Notes: generated by a model not told the origin, from the letters alone. A stretch of 64,000 bases of DNA from Gallibacterium trehalosifermentans (GCF_042433055.1 NZ_JBHLWB010000009.1:124001-188000); one strand, 5' to 3'; counted from the first letter of the stretch, positions 26,622 to 36,537 are shown. Numbers and translations: made by a program.

Positions 26622-27250
26622 GTGAACAAGAAATTAAAACCTTATTAGTTGAACTCTCTCGCTCGCTATTTGAGCGAGGGTTCAGTGTTGGTGGTGCAGG
26701 GAATATTTCAGTACGTTTAGCTGAAAATCGTTTTTTAGTTACTCCAACAGGTTCTTCACTTGGTCGTTTAAAAGAAGATGAATTATCGATAATTGATGGT
26801 GAGGGCAATGTATTAAGTGGGAAAAAACCATCAAAAGAGTATTTTTTCCATTTAGCACTTTATGAAAAGAAACCAGAATGCAATGCCATTGTCCATTTAC
26901 ATTCAACCTATTTAACCGCGTTATCTTGTAAAGCAGACCTTGATTACAGTAATGCAATGAAGGCGTTTACACCTTATTACGTGATGCGAGTAGGGCAATT
27001 ACCAGTGATTCCTTATTATCGACCAGGTGCTGCTGAGATTGGGCGGGATCTTGCAGCAAAAGCAGATCAAGGAAAAGCATTTTTATTAGCAAATCACGGT
27101 GTCGTGGTATGTGGAAATGACTTACAAGATGCAGTGGATAATACCGAAGAGTTGGAAGAAACCGCAAAATTACTCTTTATTTTGCAAGGACAAAATATTC
27201 GTTATCTCACTGATGCAGAAGTAGAAGAGTTAAAGAATAGGGGGAAATAA
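26618..27250 (+). CDS. otnC: 3-oxo-tetronate 4-phosphate decarboxylase OtnC
   Basis: A 210-residue class II aldolase-fold enzyme. It decarboxylates 3-oxo-tetronate 4-phosphate to dihydroxyacetone phosphate. Metal-binding histidines appear in VHLHSTYLTAL and LLANHGVVVCG, and the substrate loop GGAGNISVRL is typical of the fold. The start overlaps the otnK stop as ATGA, which favours coupled translation. Related L-fuculose-phosphate aldolases share the fold, but the operon fixes the assignment. Confidence 0.9.
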   Translation: MSEQEIKTLLVELSRSLFERGFSVGGAGNISVRLAENRFLVTPTGSSLGRLKEDELSIIDGEGNVLSGKKPSKEYFFHLALYEKKPECNAIVHLHSTYLTALSCKADLDYSNAMKAFTPYYVMRVGQLPVIPYYRPGAAEIGRDLAAKADQGKAFLLANHGVVVCGNDLQDAVDNTEELEETAKLLFILQGQNIRYLTDAEVEELKNRGK

Positions 27251-27252
27251 TC

Positions 27253-28032
27253 ATGCCAAAATTTGCAGCGAATTTATCGATGATGTTTACTGAAGTACCA
27301 TTTTTAGAGCGCTTTGAGGCAGCAGCCAAAGCAGGGTTTAAATATGTGGAATACTTATTCCCATATGAATATCCAGCCGAAGTTTTAAAAGCAAAACTCA
27401 ATCAATATGGTTTAAAACAAGTGTTATTTAACACCGCACCTGGCAATGTGTCAGCTGGTGAATGGGGGGTATCCGCCATTCCTGGGCGAGAAGCAGATAG
27501 TCATCGTGATATTGATTTAGCGCTGGAATATGCCATTGCATTAGGTTGCCCTAATGTCCATGTGATGGCAGGCGTTGTGCCAGATCCAACAGAATATGCG
27601 AAATATAAACAAACCTTTATTGATAATGTGCGTTATGCCGCTGATAAATTTAAACCTTATGGTATTAAGGTGTTATTAGAAGCATTAAGCCCACAAGTGA
27701 AACCGAATTATTTAATCTCTAGCCAATATCAAACCTTAGAATTGGTTGAGTTAATCAATCGGGATAATGTGTTTGTACAACTAGACTATTTCCACGCACA
27801 AAATGTAGATGGCAACTTATCTCGTTTAACCGATCGTTTAAAGGGTAAATTTGCACATGTACAGATTGCTTCTGTACCAGATCGACACGAACCAGATGAA
27901 GGTGAGATCAACTATACCCATATTTTCAACAAACTTGATGAAGTCGGTTATGACGGTTGGGTAGGTTGTGAATATAACCCACGAGGTAAAACCGAAGATG
28001 GGTTGGTATGGTTTGCGCAATATAGCAAATAA
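27253..28032 (+). CDS. otnI: 2-oxo-tetronate isomerase OtnI
   Basis: A 259-residue TIM-barrel protein of the hydroxypyruvate-isomerase-like/xylose-isomerase group. It interconverts 2-oxo-tetronate and 3-oxo-tetronate so that both L-threonate and D-erythronate can feed OtnK. It starts MPKFAANLSMMFTEVPFLERFEAA. Metal-binding residues are likely in LLEALSPQVKPNY, VQLDYFHAQN and VGCEYNPRG. It follows otnC by 2 bases. Confidence 0.9.
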   Translation: MPKFAANLSMMFTEVPFLERFEAAAKAGFKYVEYLFPYEYPAEVLKAKLNQYGLKQVLFNTAPGNVSAGEWGVSAIPGREADSHRDIDLALEYAIALGCPNVHVMAGVVPDPTEYAKYKQTFIDNVRYAADKFKPYGIKVLLEALSPQVKPNYLISSQYQTLELVELINRDNVFVQLDYFHAQNVDGNLSRLTDRLKGKFAHVQIASVPDRHEPDEGEINYTHIFNKLDEVGYDGWVGCEYNPRGKTEDGLVWFAQYSK

Positions 28033-28056
28033 TTGCATTCATTGGGGAGATCAAAT

Positions 28057-29004
28057 ATGAAAATCGTTATTACAGGTGGACAAGGATTTTTGGGGCAAAG
28101 ATTAGCAAAAACATTATTGCAGCAAGAAAAGGTAATGGTTGATGAACTTATTTTAGTTGATATTAATGAGCCTATTATTCCTAATCAGGATAAACGTGTT
28201 CGTAGTATTAAAATGGATTTGCGTTCAGAAGAATCGATCAAAGAAGTGATAACTAAAGATGTTGATGCCATATTTCATTTAGCGGCAATAGTGAGTAGTC
28301 ATGCAGAAGAAGATCCTGATCTTGGTTACCAAATTAATTTCCTATCAACACGTAATTTGCTAGAAAGATGTCGGGTTGTAAACCCAAAAATTCGCTTTAT
28401 TTTCTCCAGTTCATTGGCCGTTTATGGTGGAGATTTACCTGCACTCATTGAGGATAAAACCGCCGTAATGCCTCAATCTACTTATGGATCGCAAAAGGCG
28501 ATGTGTGAACTATTAATCAATGATTATGCAAGAAAAGGTTTTGTAGATGGAATAGTTTTACGTTTACCGACAATTTGTATTCGTCCTGGGAAACCCAATA
28601 AAGCAGCATCATCATTTGTGAGCGGAATTATCCGTGAACCATTAACAGGTGAAGTTGCTAATTGTCCAGTCGATAAATCTTTAGCGCTATGGTTATCTAG
28701 TCCAGATACGGTAATAGCGAATTTCATTCATGCGTTATCTTTACCGCCATTAGACGCTCGTGATTGGCATGTGATTAATCTTCCAGGATTTACTATCACT
28801 GTTGAGGCAATGCTCCAAGAATTAGCTCATATTAAAGGGGAGGATATTCTTAAAAAAGTAACTTACCAAGTTGACTCAAAAATTAATGATATTGTCGCAA
28901 GTTGGCCTGCAAAAATTGATATTGTTAGAGCATTATCGTTGGGTTTCTGTGTTGATAATCATTTTGCTGATGTTATTCATCAATTTATAAATAAAGATCT
29001 ATAA
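28057..29004 (+). CDS. denD: D-erythronate dehydrogenase DenD
   Basis: A 315-residue extended short-chain dehydrogenase. It oxidises D-erythronate to 2-oxo-tetronate with NAD. The nucleotide motif is GGQGFLGQRLAKTLL, and the catalytic Tyr-Lys pair lies in STYGSQKAMCE with the serine strand FSSSLAVYGG just before. I used the ATG at 28057 because it has GGGGAG in the right place and gives a normal N-terminus; an in-frame TTG further upstream was ignored. Confidence 0.9.
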   Translation: MKIVITGGQGFLGQRLAKTLLQQEKVMVDELILVDINEPIIPNQDKRVRSIKMDLRSEESIKEVITKDVDAIFHLAAIVSSHAEEDPDLGYQINFLSTRNLLERCRVVNPKIRFIFSSSLAVYGGDLPALIEDKTAVMPQSTYGSQKAMCELLINDYARKGFVDGIVLRLPTICIRPGKPNKAASSFVSGIIREPLTGEVANCPVDKSLALWLSSPDTVIANFIHALSLPPLDARDWHVINLPGFTITVEAMLQELAHIKGEDILKKVTYQVDSKINDIVASWPAKIDIVRALSLGFCVDNHFADVIHQFINKDL

Positions 29005-29018
29005 CAGGAGAAATCATT

Positions 29019-30491
29019 ATGTTTGGTTTGCCGATTCCTATAGTAGGATTAATTATTGCTGTAGCAGTATTGTTGTACTTAGTATTGCGTACGAGAGTGC
29101 ACGCATTTATTGCTATGTTGATTGCATCAGCAATCGCTGGATTAGTGGGGGGCTTAAATGCCTCTGATACGTTATCAGTCATTTCTAAAGGCTTTGGTGG
29201 TACTTTAGGTAGCATTGGACTTGTCATTGGCTTAGGTGTCATGATGGGAAGTATCCTAGAAGTATCGGGTGCTGCAGAAAAAATGGCATATAGTTTCATC
29301 AAGTTTTTAGGAAAAAAGAGAGAGGAATGGGCATTAGCTATTACAGGTTATGTTGTTAGTATTCCTATTTTTGTCGACTCAGCCTTTGTTATTTTATATC
29401 CAGTGGCAAAAGCATTAGCTAAAAATGGAAAACGCTCTCTTCTGACCTTAGGTGTCGCACTAGCAGGTGGTTTAGTGGTTACTCACCATACAGTTCCACC
29501 AACACCGGGACCATTAGGCGTTGCAGGGTTATTTGGGGTAGATGTAGGCGCAATGTTGCTATTAGGAATGTTGTTTGCCATTCCAGCGGTGATAGGGATG
29601 ATTCTTTATGCGAAATGGTTAGATAAAAAATATCCTGAATTCAATCAACAAGTCTTTAGCGAAGAAGAATTAAAACATAAGTATGATAATTATATTGCAG
29701 AGAAAGAGAAAAAAGACCTACCAAGCCTCACTCTTTCAATGTTACCAATTATTTTACCTATAGTACTGATTTTCATTAAAGCTATTGTTGACTTATTGAT
29801 AAAACAAAAAGTTTTCCCTGAAATGGCAAACAGCTCTTTATACCAAATCATTGCCTTTGTGGGAAGTCCTATTGTTGCATTAGCAATAAGTGTGTTAGTT
29901 GCGGTATATTCTTTATTGCCTAATGTAGATAAACATACTACCTCGCTTCATCTTGAGGAGGGAGTAAAAACTGCGGGTATTATCTTACTTGTTACGGGTG
30001 CTGGTGGTGCATTAGGTGCGGTGTTGCGTGATAGTGGAGCAGGAAAACAGCTCGCAGAACAAGTAGCTGCTCTACCGATTTCCCCAATCTTAATTCCATT
30101 TATTGTATCAACGTTAGTTCGTTTCATACAAGGATCTGGAACAGTTGCCATGGTTACTGCGGCATCAATATCCGCCCCTATTCTAATGTCATTGCCAAAT
30201 GTCAATATGTTACTTGCAGCACAAGCTGCGACCATGGGTTCACTGTTCTTTGGTTATTTCAATGATAGTTTATTCTGGGTCGTGAATCGAATGATGGGCA
30301 TTAGTGAAGTGAAGAAACAAATGATTGTCTGGTCTATTCCTACCACGATTGCATGGGCAATAGGTGGTTGTTGTGTGATTATTGCCAACCTTATATTTGG
30401 ATCAGATGGTTCGGTATTTGATTTACTCTTCCCATTAGTAGTACTTGCCGCAATTATTTTGTATGTGAGATTACAAAATAAAAAATTGTAG
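29019..30491 (+). CDS. gntP: GntP-family sugar-acid permease
   Basis: A 490-residue inner-membrane permease of the gluconate:H+ symporter family with roughly 12-14 hydrophobic segments. Family features are VFVDSAFVILYPVAKAL-like sequence, GGLVVTHHTVPPTPGPLGVAG, and FIQGSGTVAMVTAASISAPI. In this operon it most likely imports threonate or erythronate rather than gluconate. It is the last gene shared with the H. influenzae tetronate cluster, and a hairpin separates it from the following hydrolase genes. Confidence 0.9.
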   Translation: MFGLPIPIVGLIIAVAVLLYLVLRTRVHAFIAMLIASAIAGLVGGLNASDTLSVISKGFGGTLGSIGLVIGLGVMMGSILEVSGAAEKMAYSFIKFLGKKREEWALAITGYVVSIPIFVDSAFVILYPVAKALAKNGKRSLLTLGVALAGGLVVTHHTVPPTPGPLGVAGLFGVDVGAMLLLGMLFAIPAVIGMILYAKWLDKKYPEFNQQVFSEEELKHKYDNYIAEKEKKDLPSLTLSMLPIILPIVLIFIKAIVDLLIKQKVFPEMANSSLYQIIAFVGSPIVALAISVLVAVYSLLPNVDKHTTSLHLEEGVKTAGIILLVTGAGGALGAVLRDSGAGKQLAEQVAALPISPILIPFIVSTLVRFIQGSGTVAMVTAASISAPILMSLPNVNMLLAAQAATMGSLFFGYFNDSLFWVVNRMMGISEVKKQMIVWSIPTTIAWAIGGCCVIIANLIFGSDGSVFDLLFPLVVLAAIILYVRLQNKKL

Positions 30492-30509
30492 TAGTCGATT
30501 TTAATCCAA

Positions 30510-30540
30510 ATGCTCTATGTATAGAACATACATAGAGCAT
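30510..30540 (+). other. 13-bp inverted repeat between gntP and esterase gene
   Basis: Arms ATGCTCTATGTAT (30510-30522) and its complement (30528-30540) enclose a 5-base loop. There is no T run after it, so it is a weak terminator at best and may instead stabilise the upstream mRNA or lower expression of the genes that follow. Confidence 0.6.
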
Positions 30541-30561
30541 ATACAATTTAAGGAAATGATC

Positions 30562-31926
30562 ATGATGAAATTCACGTCTCTTCTTTTTCTGCCTTTTTTA
30601 GTTATGCCATTGTTTATCCAAGCAAATACAACTATTCCAGATGAAATTAAAAATGGCTCATTTAAAGCGGTAAAACTGATTACTCAAGTAACTGAAAAAG
30701 GACAAAAAATATCTGGCATCGCTCTACAATATGAAGCGGATATTTTATCAGGTAAAGAATTAGCAGGTTTATATCAAGTTGAAGTGCAATTAGATAATAA
30801 AGTTCTAGGTCATCGCCATATTGTTGATGCTTATACACAACAAGGTATTACGCAACAAAATGATGTTGCTATCGGTGATACGGTATTTCTTGTCTTAGAT
30901 AAAGAAGATAAATTTGCTGATTCTTATGAATTAGAACAAGCGAATACAGAACCAATGAATTTTAGAGCAATAGACGCTCAAGGTACACCTATTACAAAGC
31001 AAGTTGTACAAAGTAATAAAGTTCCTAAATTTTATGGTAACAGATTACAGTATGTGATTAAGCAAAAAGGATTACTTAAATTAACGAATAGTAAAACAGT
31101 GGGCGAAAGGCATATTACTGTTAGTGCTAGCTCAGAAAATGTCGTGAATCCAATTATTGATCGGTTTCAGTCTAAACAAGTAAGTTTGAATACAAAGGAA
31201 AATTACCTTAATTATCGAGTGTATATACCTGATTTAGAAAAGAATAGGAAATATCCGTTAGTTATTTTCTTACATGGTTCCGGTCAGGTAGGTTCAGATA
31301 ATATCGCTCATCTCTTATCTAGTCGGGGAGCAATAAGTGTTTTAGATTATTCTCCTAGTTTTATTGTAGCCCCACAATATCAAACGGTTTTTGATCCTTT
31401 TGATGACGTTACCAAAGGACAACAAGGTGGAATTCATTGGCAAACGAATAATAGACGACAATTAGTATTAAAAATGATCGATAAAACAATTTTAGAGAAT
31501 CCTCAAATTGATACGAATCGAGTTTATCTAATTGGTTTGTCTAGAGGTGCTGAAGGTGCCATGTCATTGTTATTAGATAGACCAACATTTTTTGCGGGAG
31601 CATTATTAATGAGCGGGCGGGAAGCTGGCACTGTTGAGTGGATAGATGGTAAAGCAACCACAGATCTTTTAGCACCTATTAAGGATATACCAATTTGGTT
31701 TTTCCATAGTAAAGAAGATAAGGTTTCCCCAGTTGCAGGTACAAGAAAGAACTATACTCTCCTTCATGATCAATTACGTGGGAAAGATATTCGATATACA
31801 GAGTTTAGTTACCAAAAAGCTGGAGATAATGGGATTGTTAATAATAACCCGCATAATACATGGGACGCAGTATTCAATAGTCCAGCTATCATGAGATGGC
31901 TGTTAGCTCAACAAAAAAGGAATTAA
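30562..31926 (+). CDS. Exported alpha/beta-hydrolase (esterase/depolymerase-like)
   Basis: A 454-residue protein with a signal peptide (MMKFTSLLFLPFLVMPLFIQA) and so probably periplasmic. An N-terminal beta-rich region of about 200 residues precedes an alpha/beta-hydrolase domain with VIFLHGSGQVGSDN (oxyanion hole), the nucleophile serine in GLSRGAEGAMSL, an acid in FHSKEDKVSP, and a histidine in NPHNTWDAVF. It resembles secreted polyhydroxybutyrate-depolymerase/carboxylesterase-like proteins. Placed after gntP and before a cyclase-family hydrolase, it could release acid sugars from esters or lactones outside the cytoplasm; this role is inferred. The start at 30562 has an AAGGAAA ribosome-binding site. 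Confidence 0.78.
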   Translation: MMKFTSLLFLPFLVMPLFIQANTTIPDEIKNGSFKAVKLITQVTEKGQKISGIALQYEADILSGKELAGLYQVEVQLDNKVLGHRHIVDAYTQQGITQQNDVAIGDTVFLVLDKEDKFADSYELEQANTEPMNFRAIDAQGTPITKQVVQSNKVPKFYGNRLQYVIKQKGLLKLTNSKTVGERHITVSASSENVVNPIIDRFQSKQVSLNTKENYLNYRVYIPDLEKNRKYPLVIFLHGSGQVGSDNIAHLLSSRGAISVLDYSPSFIVAPQYQTVFDPFDDVTKGQQGGIHWQTNNRRQLVLKMIDKTILENPQIDTNRVYLIGLSRGAEGAMSLLLDRPTFFAGALLMSGREAGTVEWIDGKATTDLLAPIKDIPIWFFHSKEDKVSPVAGTRKNYTLLHDQLRGKDIRYTEFSYQKAGDNGIVNNNPHNTWDAVFNSPAIMRWLLAQQKRN

Positions 31927-31928
31927 TC

Positions 31929-32615
31929 ATGAAATATACGTTACTTTCTTATCCGCTTGATGTTCAAGATCCAGGTTTTCCTGGAGAACCTACTTTACAG
32001 ATTGAATATTGTACACAAATTACCAAAGGTGATGTATACAATAGTGCAAAAATTCACCTTTTTAATCATTTTGGTACACACTTTGATGCACCTCGCCATT
32101 TTAATCCTAATGGAGTAAGTATCACAGAGCTTCCTTTATCACAATTTATCTATGAAAAACCACTTTTGCTTGATATTCCCAAAGGAAAAGCCAGCCTAAT
32201 TACCAAGCAAGATCTTGAACCATATATTGAAGAGATTCAGCAAGCAGATTTACTTTTAATTCGCACGGGGCAAGAACAGGTGCGCTTTGCTAATCCAACA
32301 CAGTATGCGGAAGCAGGGTGTGCTGTTAGCATTGAGGCCTCGCAATATTTAATTGATATTGCACCAAATTTGAAAGCGATAGGTTTTGATTTTATTTCAT
32401 TAGCTTCACCGTCTAATGCAGAGCATGGGGTAAAAGCACATCAAATTTTACTTGGCATGTTTAGTCAGAATTTTATTTGTATTATTGAAGATATGAAACT
32501 TTCACATATTAATGCTTCTCAACTGAAAAAGGTCTTTGCTATGCCTTTGTTAGTGAAAGAAATTGATAGTGGGCAGGTAACTATCTTAGCTGAGTTAGGA
32601 GAAAGAAATGTATAA
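31929..32615 (+). CDS. Cyclase family metal-dependent hydrolase
   Basis: A 228-residue protein of the cyclase/kynurenine-formamidase family. The hallmark metal motif HFGTHFDAPRHF is near residue 50, and the late conserved part GFDFISLASPSNAEHGVKAHQ supports it. Family members hydrolyse formyl-kynurenine, isatin or similar amides and lactones. In this operon a lactone or amide of a sugar acid is a reasonable guess, but there is no direct evidence. It follows the esterase stop by 2 bases, with an AAAGGAA ribosome-binding site, and overlaps the next gene by 8. Confidence 0.8.
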   Translation: MKYTLLSYPLDVQDPGFPGEPTLQIEYCTQITKGDVYNSAKIHLFNHFGTHFDAPRHFNPNGVSITELPLSQFIYEKPLLLDIPKGKASLITKQDLEPYIEEIQQADLLLIRTGQEQVRFANPTQYAEAGCAVSIEASQYLIDIAPNLKAIGFDFISLASPSNAEHGVKAHQILLGMFSQNFICIIEDMKLSHINASQLKKVFAMPLLVKEIDSGQVTILAELGERNV

Positions 32616-34407
32616 GCAAAAATCTTATCTACTCGCCATCTTTTTTGCATTTTTAACCCTGATTGCGAGTTATTTTTCTGCGCAAATTGAACGAGATTTT
32701 GGCAATGTTGAGGTCAATACTGTACAGTTTATGACCGAAGAAATGCAGCCGATGGTGGCAAAAATCTATCGCCCAATTAGTGCAACAAAAGAGCACCCAG
32801 CCCCTGGTTTGCTCGCTTTGCATGGTTATCAGAGCGATAAAGAAGCGGTGAGCACTTTTGGTGCGCTTGAGCTTGCCAAGCGTGGCTTTGTGGTGCTGGC
32901 AATTGATCATTTCGGGCACGGCTATTCTACCAAATTGCCTGCATGCAATCAGAATATGAGCGGTGCAAACAATGGTTATCAGTATTTAAAATCCTTGCCT
33001 TTTGTGGATGAAAAGCGCTTAGGCATTTTTGGGCATTCCACAGGTGCGCTCAATGCCGTGCGTGTGGCAAAGCTAAACCCTGATCATAAAGCGGTGAATG
33101 GCTTGAGTGGCAATGGGGCGGATTTTGATGTGCATAATTATCTGCTCACGCAAGGGCTATATGAAGAGATTGGCGGTTATCGTGAGCGCACTTTTCCTGT
33201 GAAAAACCTCATCACCCACCCTGCAAGATTAAGCGCTTTTGGGCTTAAGGATACGCAAACGCTCGAATGGGGCAAGCAGTATGGTGATACCCAAGCTGGC
33301 ACAGCAAGAAAAAGCGCTTTGGTGGCGGGTACGCATTTGGGCGTGATGATAGCAAGTGAGAGTAATCGTGAGGCGATTGCGTGGTTTTCGCAAATTTTGC
33401 AAAATAAAGATGAAATCTCAGCGCTTGATGTCAATGATCATAGCTACTGGCATAAAGAATTTATGGGGCTTGCCTCGCTGATTTTTATGCTTAGCTCTGC
33501 GCTTTTTTTCATCAATGGCTTATTAAAAAGCGCTTATTTTGCTGTGGTGTGTAAAAAAGTGTCTGATAAAACAGCACTTTCTCCTGCAAAATGGCGTGTT
33601 TTTGCCATCATCAATATTCTGCTCACTTTGCTACTCTACCCGCTGCTTACCCAATGGGGCGGTGCAAATGAGCCGATTGCAGCAATCTTGCCGTTTATGC
33701 CACTTGAGATGGGCAATGGCATTATCACTTATCTGGTCGTGAGTGCACTTTTAAATCTCATCTTTTTTATCTGGTGGAAAAAGGGGCAAAAAGCGCTTTC
33801 TTTGACAGAATTTGGTCTTAGCAGTATGCAAGAGAATATCTCTACAAAAGCGCTTGTGAGGCGTTTTTTCACGCTCTCCCTGATTGCTTTGGGGTGGTGC
33901 TATTTCATTGCTGTTTTTGTGCATTGGTATTTTGGCGTGGAAATTCGTTTTCTCTGGCCATTTTTCAAACCTCTCACGCCAGAGCGCTTTAATTTATTTT
34001 TCGTGTATTTCCTGCCTATTCTCGCCTTTTTCTACATTTACAATGGGCTGATTTTAAGCGTGCAGATGAAACAAAAATTAGCAAGCGGTTTTCCCAAAAC
34101 CTTGCTCCTTTGGACAGCAAAACTCACACTTGTTGCCGTAGGCGGCTTAATCGTGCTTTGGCTTTTGCATTTTGTTCCAAACTTTATGCAAATCGGGCCT
34201 GGCTTTGATGTCATCGGTCTTCCCCAATTTGGCGGACGTTGGATGATGATGCTTGCAGTGATTATCCCGCAATTTATCACCCTAATTTTTATCTACAACT
34301 GGTGTTATTTAAAAACAGGCTATATCCACTTGGGCAGCTTTTTCTGCGCAAGCCTCATGACTTGGATTTTGGTTGGCGGACAAGTCATTGGACGGTTTTT
34401 AGCATAA
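32608..34407 (+). CDS. Membrane alpha/beta-hydrolase, atypical composition
   Basis: A 599-residue protein. One N-terminal hydrophobic helix (residues about 7-25) precedes an alpha/beta-hydrolase domain with LALHGYQSDKEA, IDHFGHGYS and the nucleophile in IFGHSTGALNAV near residue 147. From about residue 285 onward there are roughly seven to eight membrane segments. I do not recognise a characterised family. The DNA is visibly richer in G+C and uses CTT/CTC/CTG for leucine where neighbours prefer TTA. The octamer AAGCGCTT occurs six times in it, in all three codon phases. Both facts suggest acquisition from another genome. It starts inside the end of the cyclase gene and is the last gene of the operon. 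Confidence 0.8.
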   Translation: MYKQKSYLLAIFFAFLTLIASYFSAQIERDFGNVEVNTVQFMTEEMQPMVAKIYRPISATKEHPAPGLLALHGYQSDKEAVSTFGALELAKRGFVVLAIDHFGHGYSTKLPACNQNMSGANNGYQYLKSLPFVDEKRLGIFGHSTGALNAVRVAKLNPDHKAVNGLSGNGADFDVHNYLLTQGLYEEIGGYRERTFPVKNLITHPARLSAFGLKDTQTLEWGKQYGDTQAGTARKSALVAGTHLGVMIASESNREAIAWFSQILQNKDEISALDVNDHSYWHKEFMGLASLIFMLSSALFFINGLLKSAYFAVVCKKVSDKTALSPAKWRVFAIINILLTLLLYPLLTQWGGANEPIAAILPFMPLEMGNGIITYLVVSALLNLIFFIWWKKGQKALSLTEFGLSSMQENISTKALVRRFFTLSLIALGWCYFIAVFVHWYFGVEIRFLWPFFKPLTPERFNLFFVYFLPILAFFYIYNGLILSVQMKQKLASGFPKTLLLWTAKLTLVAVGGLIVLWLLHFVPNFMQIGPGFDVIGLPQFGGRWMMMLAVIIPQFITLIFIYNWCYLKTGYIHLGSFFCASLMTWILVGGQVIGRFLA

Positions 34408-34461
34408 CCGTTTAATAAAAAACTATGACTATGAATTAGATCATTAAAAAGTTAATAAAAA

Positions 34462-34497
34462 CTCGCTTAAAGTTTTAGGCAAAAGGCTTTAAGCGAG
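34462..34497 (+). terminator. Hairpin after the membrane hydrolase
   Basis: An 11-bp stem (CTCGCTTAAAG at 34462-34472 with its complement at 34487-34497) has a 14-base loop. A T run is lacking, so terminator activity is uncertain. The rest of the gap to 34700 shows no gene. Confidence 0.5.
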
Positions 34498-34700
34498 ATT
34501 ATCTAAAACAAATAGATAGTTAAACTTATCTAAAAGAATGGGTTCAAACAGTGCTTTGATAGTAAATGTGATAAGTATGGTCATTTATGGCTCATTAAAA
34601 AGAAAAGTAGATCACATTGTGTATATGAAATAGATTTTTATTAGATCTCATTTTGGAGTATATGGCTATATGCTGTTATTTTAATTATTTTTGAACTGTA

Positions 34701-35111
34701 CTATTGTTCCGCGTTACACCAATCTACTATTCTTATGCCATCTACTTTAGTAAACTCTTTAATATTATTTGTTACAACGGTTAAGCCTAAACTTCTTGCA
34801 TGACCTGCAATCATCACTTCGTACGGACCAATAGGCTGTCCAATTTTTGTGAGTTCTGCTCTTATTTGACCACTATGATAGGCTGCACTTTCGTCATAAT
34901 CGAGAACAGTTAATCTTGAACAAAAAGACTCAATAATGGATAGGTTTTGTGCTACTTTTGCACTTTTTTCTGCGCCGTAGATTAGCTCCATTAGTGTAAT
35001 TGAACTAATACAAAGCATAGATTGATTTTCATTAAATAGGGGTAATAGATGTGCTGGTTTATTTTTTATCGTAAAAATAACGATATTTGTATCTAGCATA
35101 TACTTTAGCAT
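34701..35111 (-). CDS. vapC: VapC-type PIN-domain ribonuclease toxin
   Basis: A 136-residue PIN-domain toxin. Relatives in enteric bacteria cut initiator tRNA. Acidic active-site residues are visible: Asp7 in YMLDTNIVIF, Glu42 in SSITLMELIYGAEKS, and the third acidic position in GPYEVMIAGHARS, which is Glu98 here where close relatives have Asp (GPFDQMIAGHA). The C-terminal VVTNN motif is intact. It overlaps the antitoxin stop by 1 base, so the two are translated together. The Asp-to-Glu change might weaken or retune activity. Confidence 0.9.
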   Translation of the reverse strand: MLKYMLDTNIVIFTIKNKPAHLLPLFNENQSMLCISSITLMELIYGAEKSAKVAQNLSIIESFCSRLTVLDYDESAAYHSGQIRAELTKIGQPIGPYEVMIAGHARSLGLTVVTNNIKEFTKVDGIRIVDWCNAEQ

Positions 35112-35350
35112 TATAATGACTCCCTTTCTTGCATTTGAGGTTGTTCTCTATCTAGCATAAAGTCCTCTGACACCGCATTTGAATCATTAAACCAACTGTC
35201 CCAAACATGATTGAGAGGTGTGATAATACGCGTATTACCTTGAATGATAATATTCACATTTTTAGTTGTTTGTGGTAATTCAGCCATTTTAGGGATTCTA
35301 ATAGCTTGGCTTTTATTATTCATAAAAACTGTTGCAGTTACTATGCTCAT
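35111..35350 (-). CDS. vapB: VapB-type antitoxin
   Basis: A 79-residue antitoxin with an N-terminal AbrB/SpoVT-like DNA-binding strand set (TATVFMNNKSQAIRIPKMAELP) and a C-terminal toxin-binding tail (WDSWFNDSNAVSEDFMLDREQPQMQERESL) closely resembling enteric VapB. It should neutralise VapC and repress its own promoter. A strong ribosome-binding site (AAGGAG) precedes the ATG, and a direct repeat lies in the promoter region. Confidence 0.9.
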   Translation of the reverse strand: MSIVTATVFMNNKSQAIRIPKMAELPQTTKNVNIIIQGNTRIITPLNHVWDSWFNDSNAVSEDFMLDREQPQMQERESL

Positions 35351-35361
35351 AGCTATCTCCT

Positions 35362-35384
35362 TTTTGTATATATATTTTGTATAT
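35362..35384 (-). promoter_or_regulatory. Direct repeat in vapBC promoter, candidate operator
   Basis: Two exact copies of TTTTGTATAT (35362-35371 and 35375-35384, + strand) are spaced 13 bp apart, just upstream of the vapB ribosome-binding site. They overlap sequence suitable for a -10 element. VapBC complexes bind repeats at their own promoters, so this is a likely operator. Confidence 0.5.
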
Positions 35385-35541
35385 GCTATGTTCTATATGG
35401 ATTTCTGCAAAGTGATTTTTTTATAAACTATATCGAAATTGATAGATAGGTCTAAATAAATCTGACAGATCCTACTCGGAATAGAAGCTGTCAGGTTAAG
35501 AAGGAGAATATTTTAGCGTTAAATATTGCTTTCTTTTGAGG

Positions 35542-36537
<996 letters not shown>

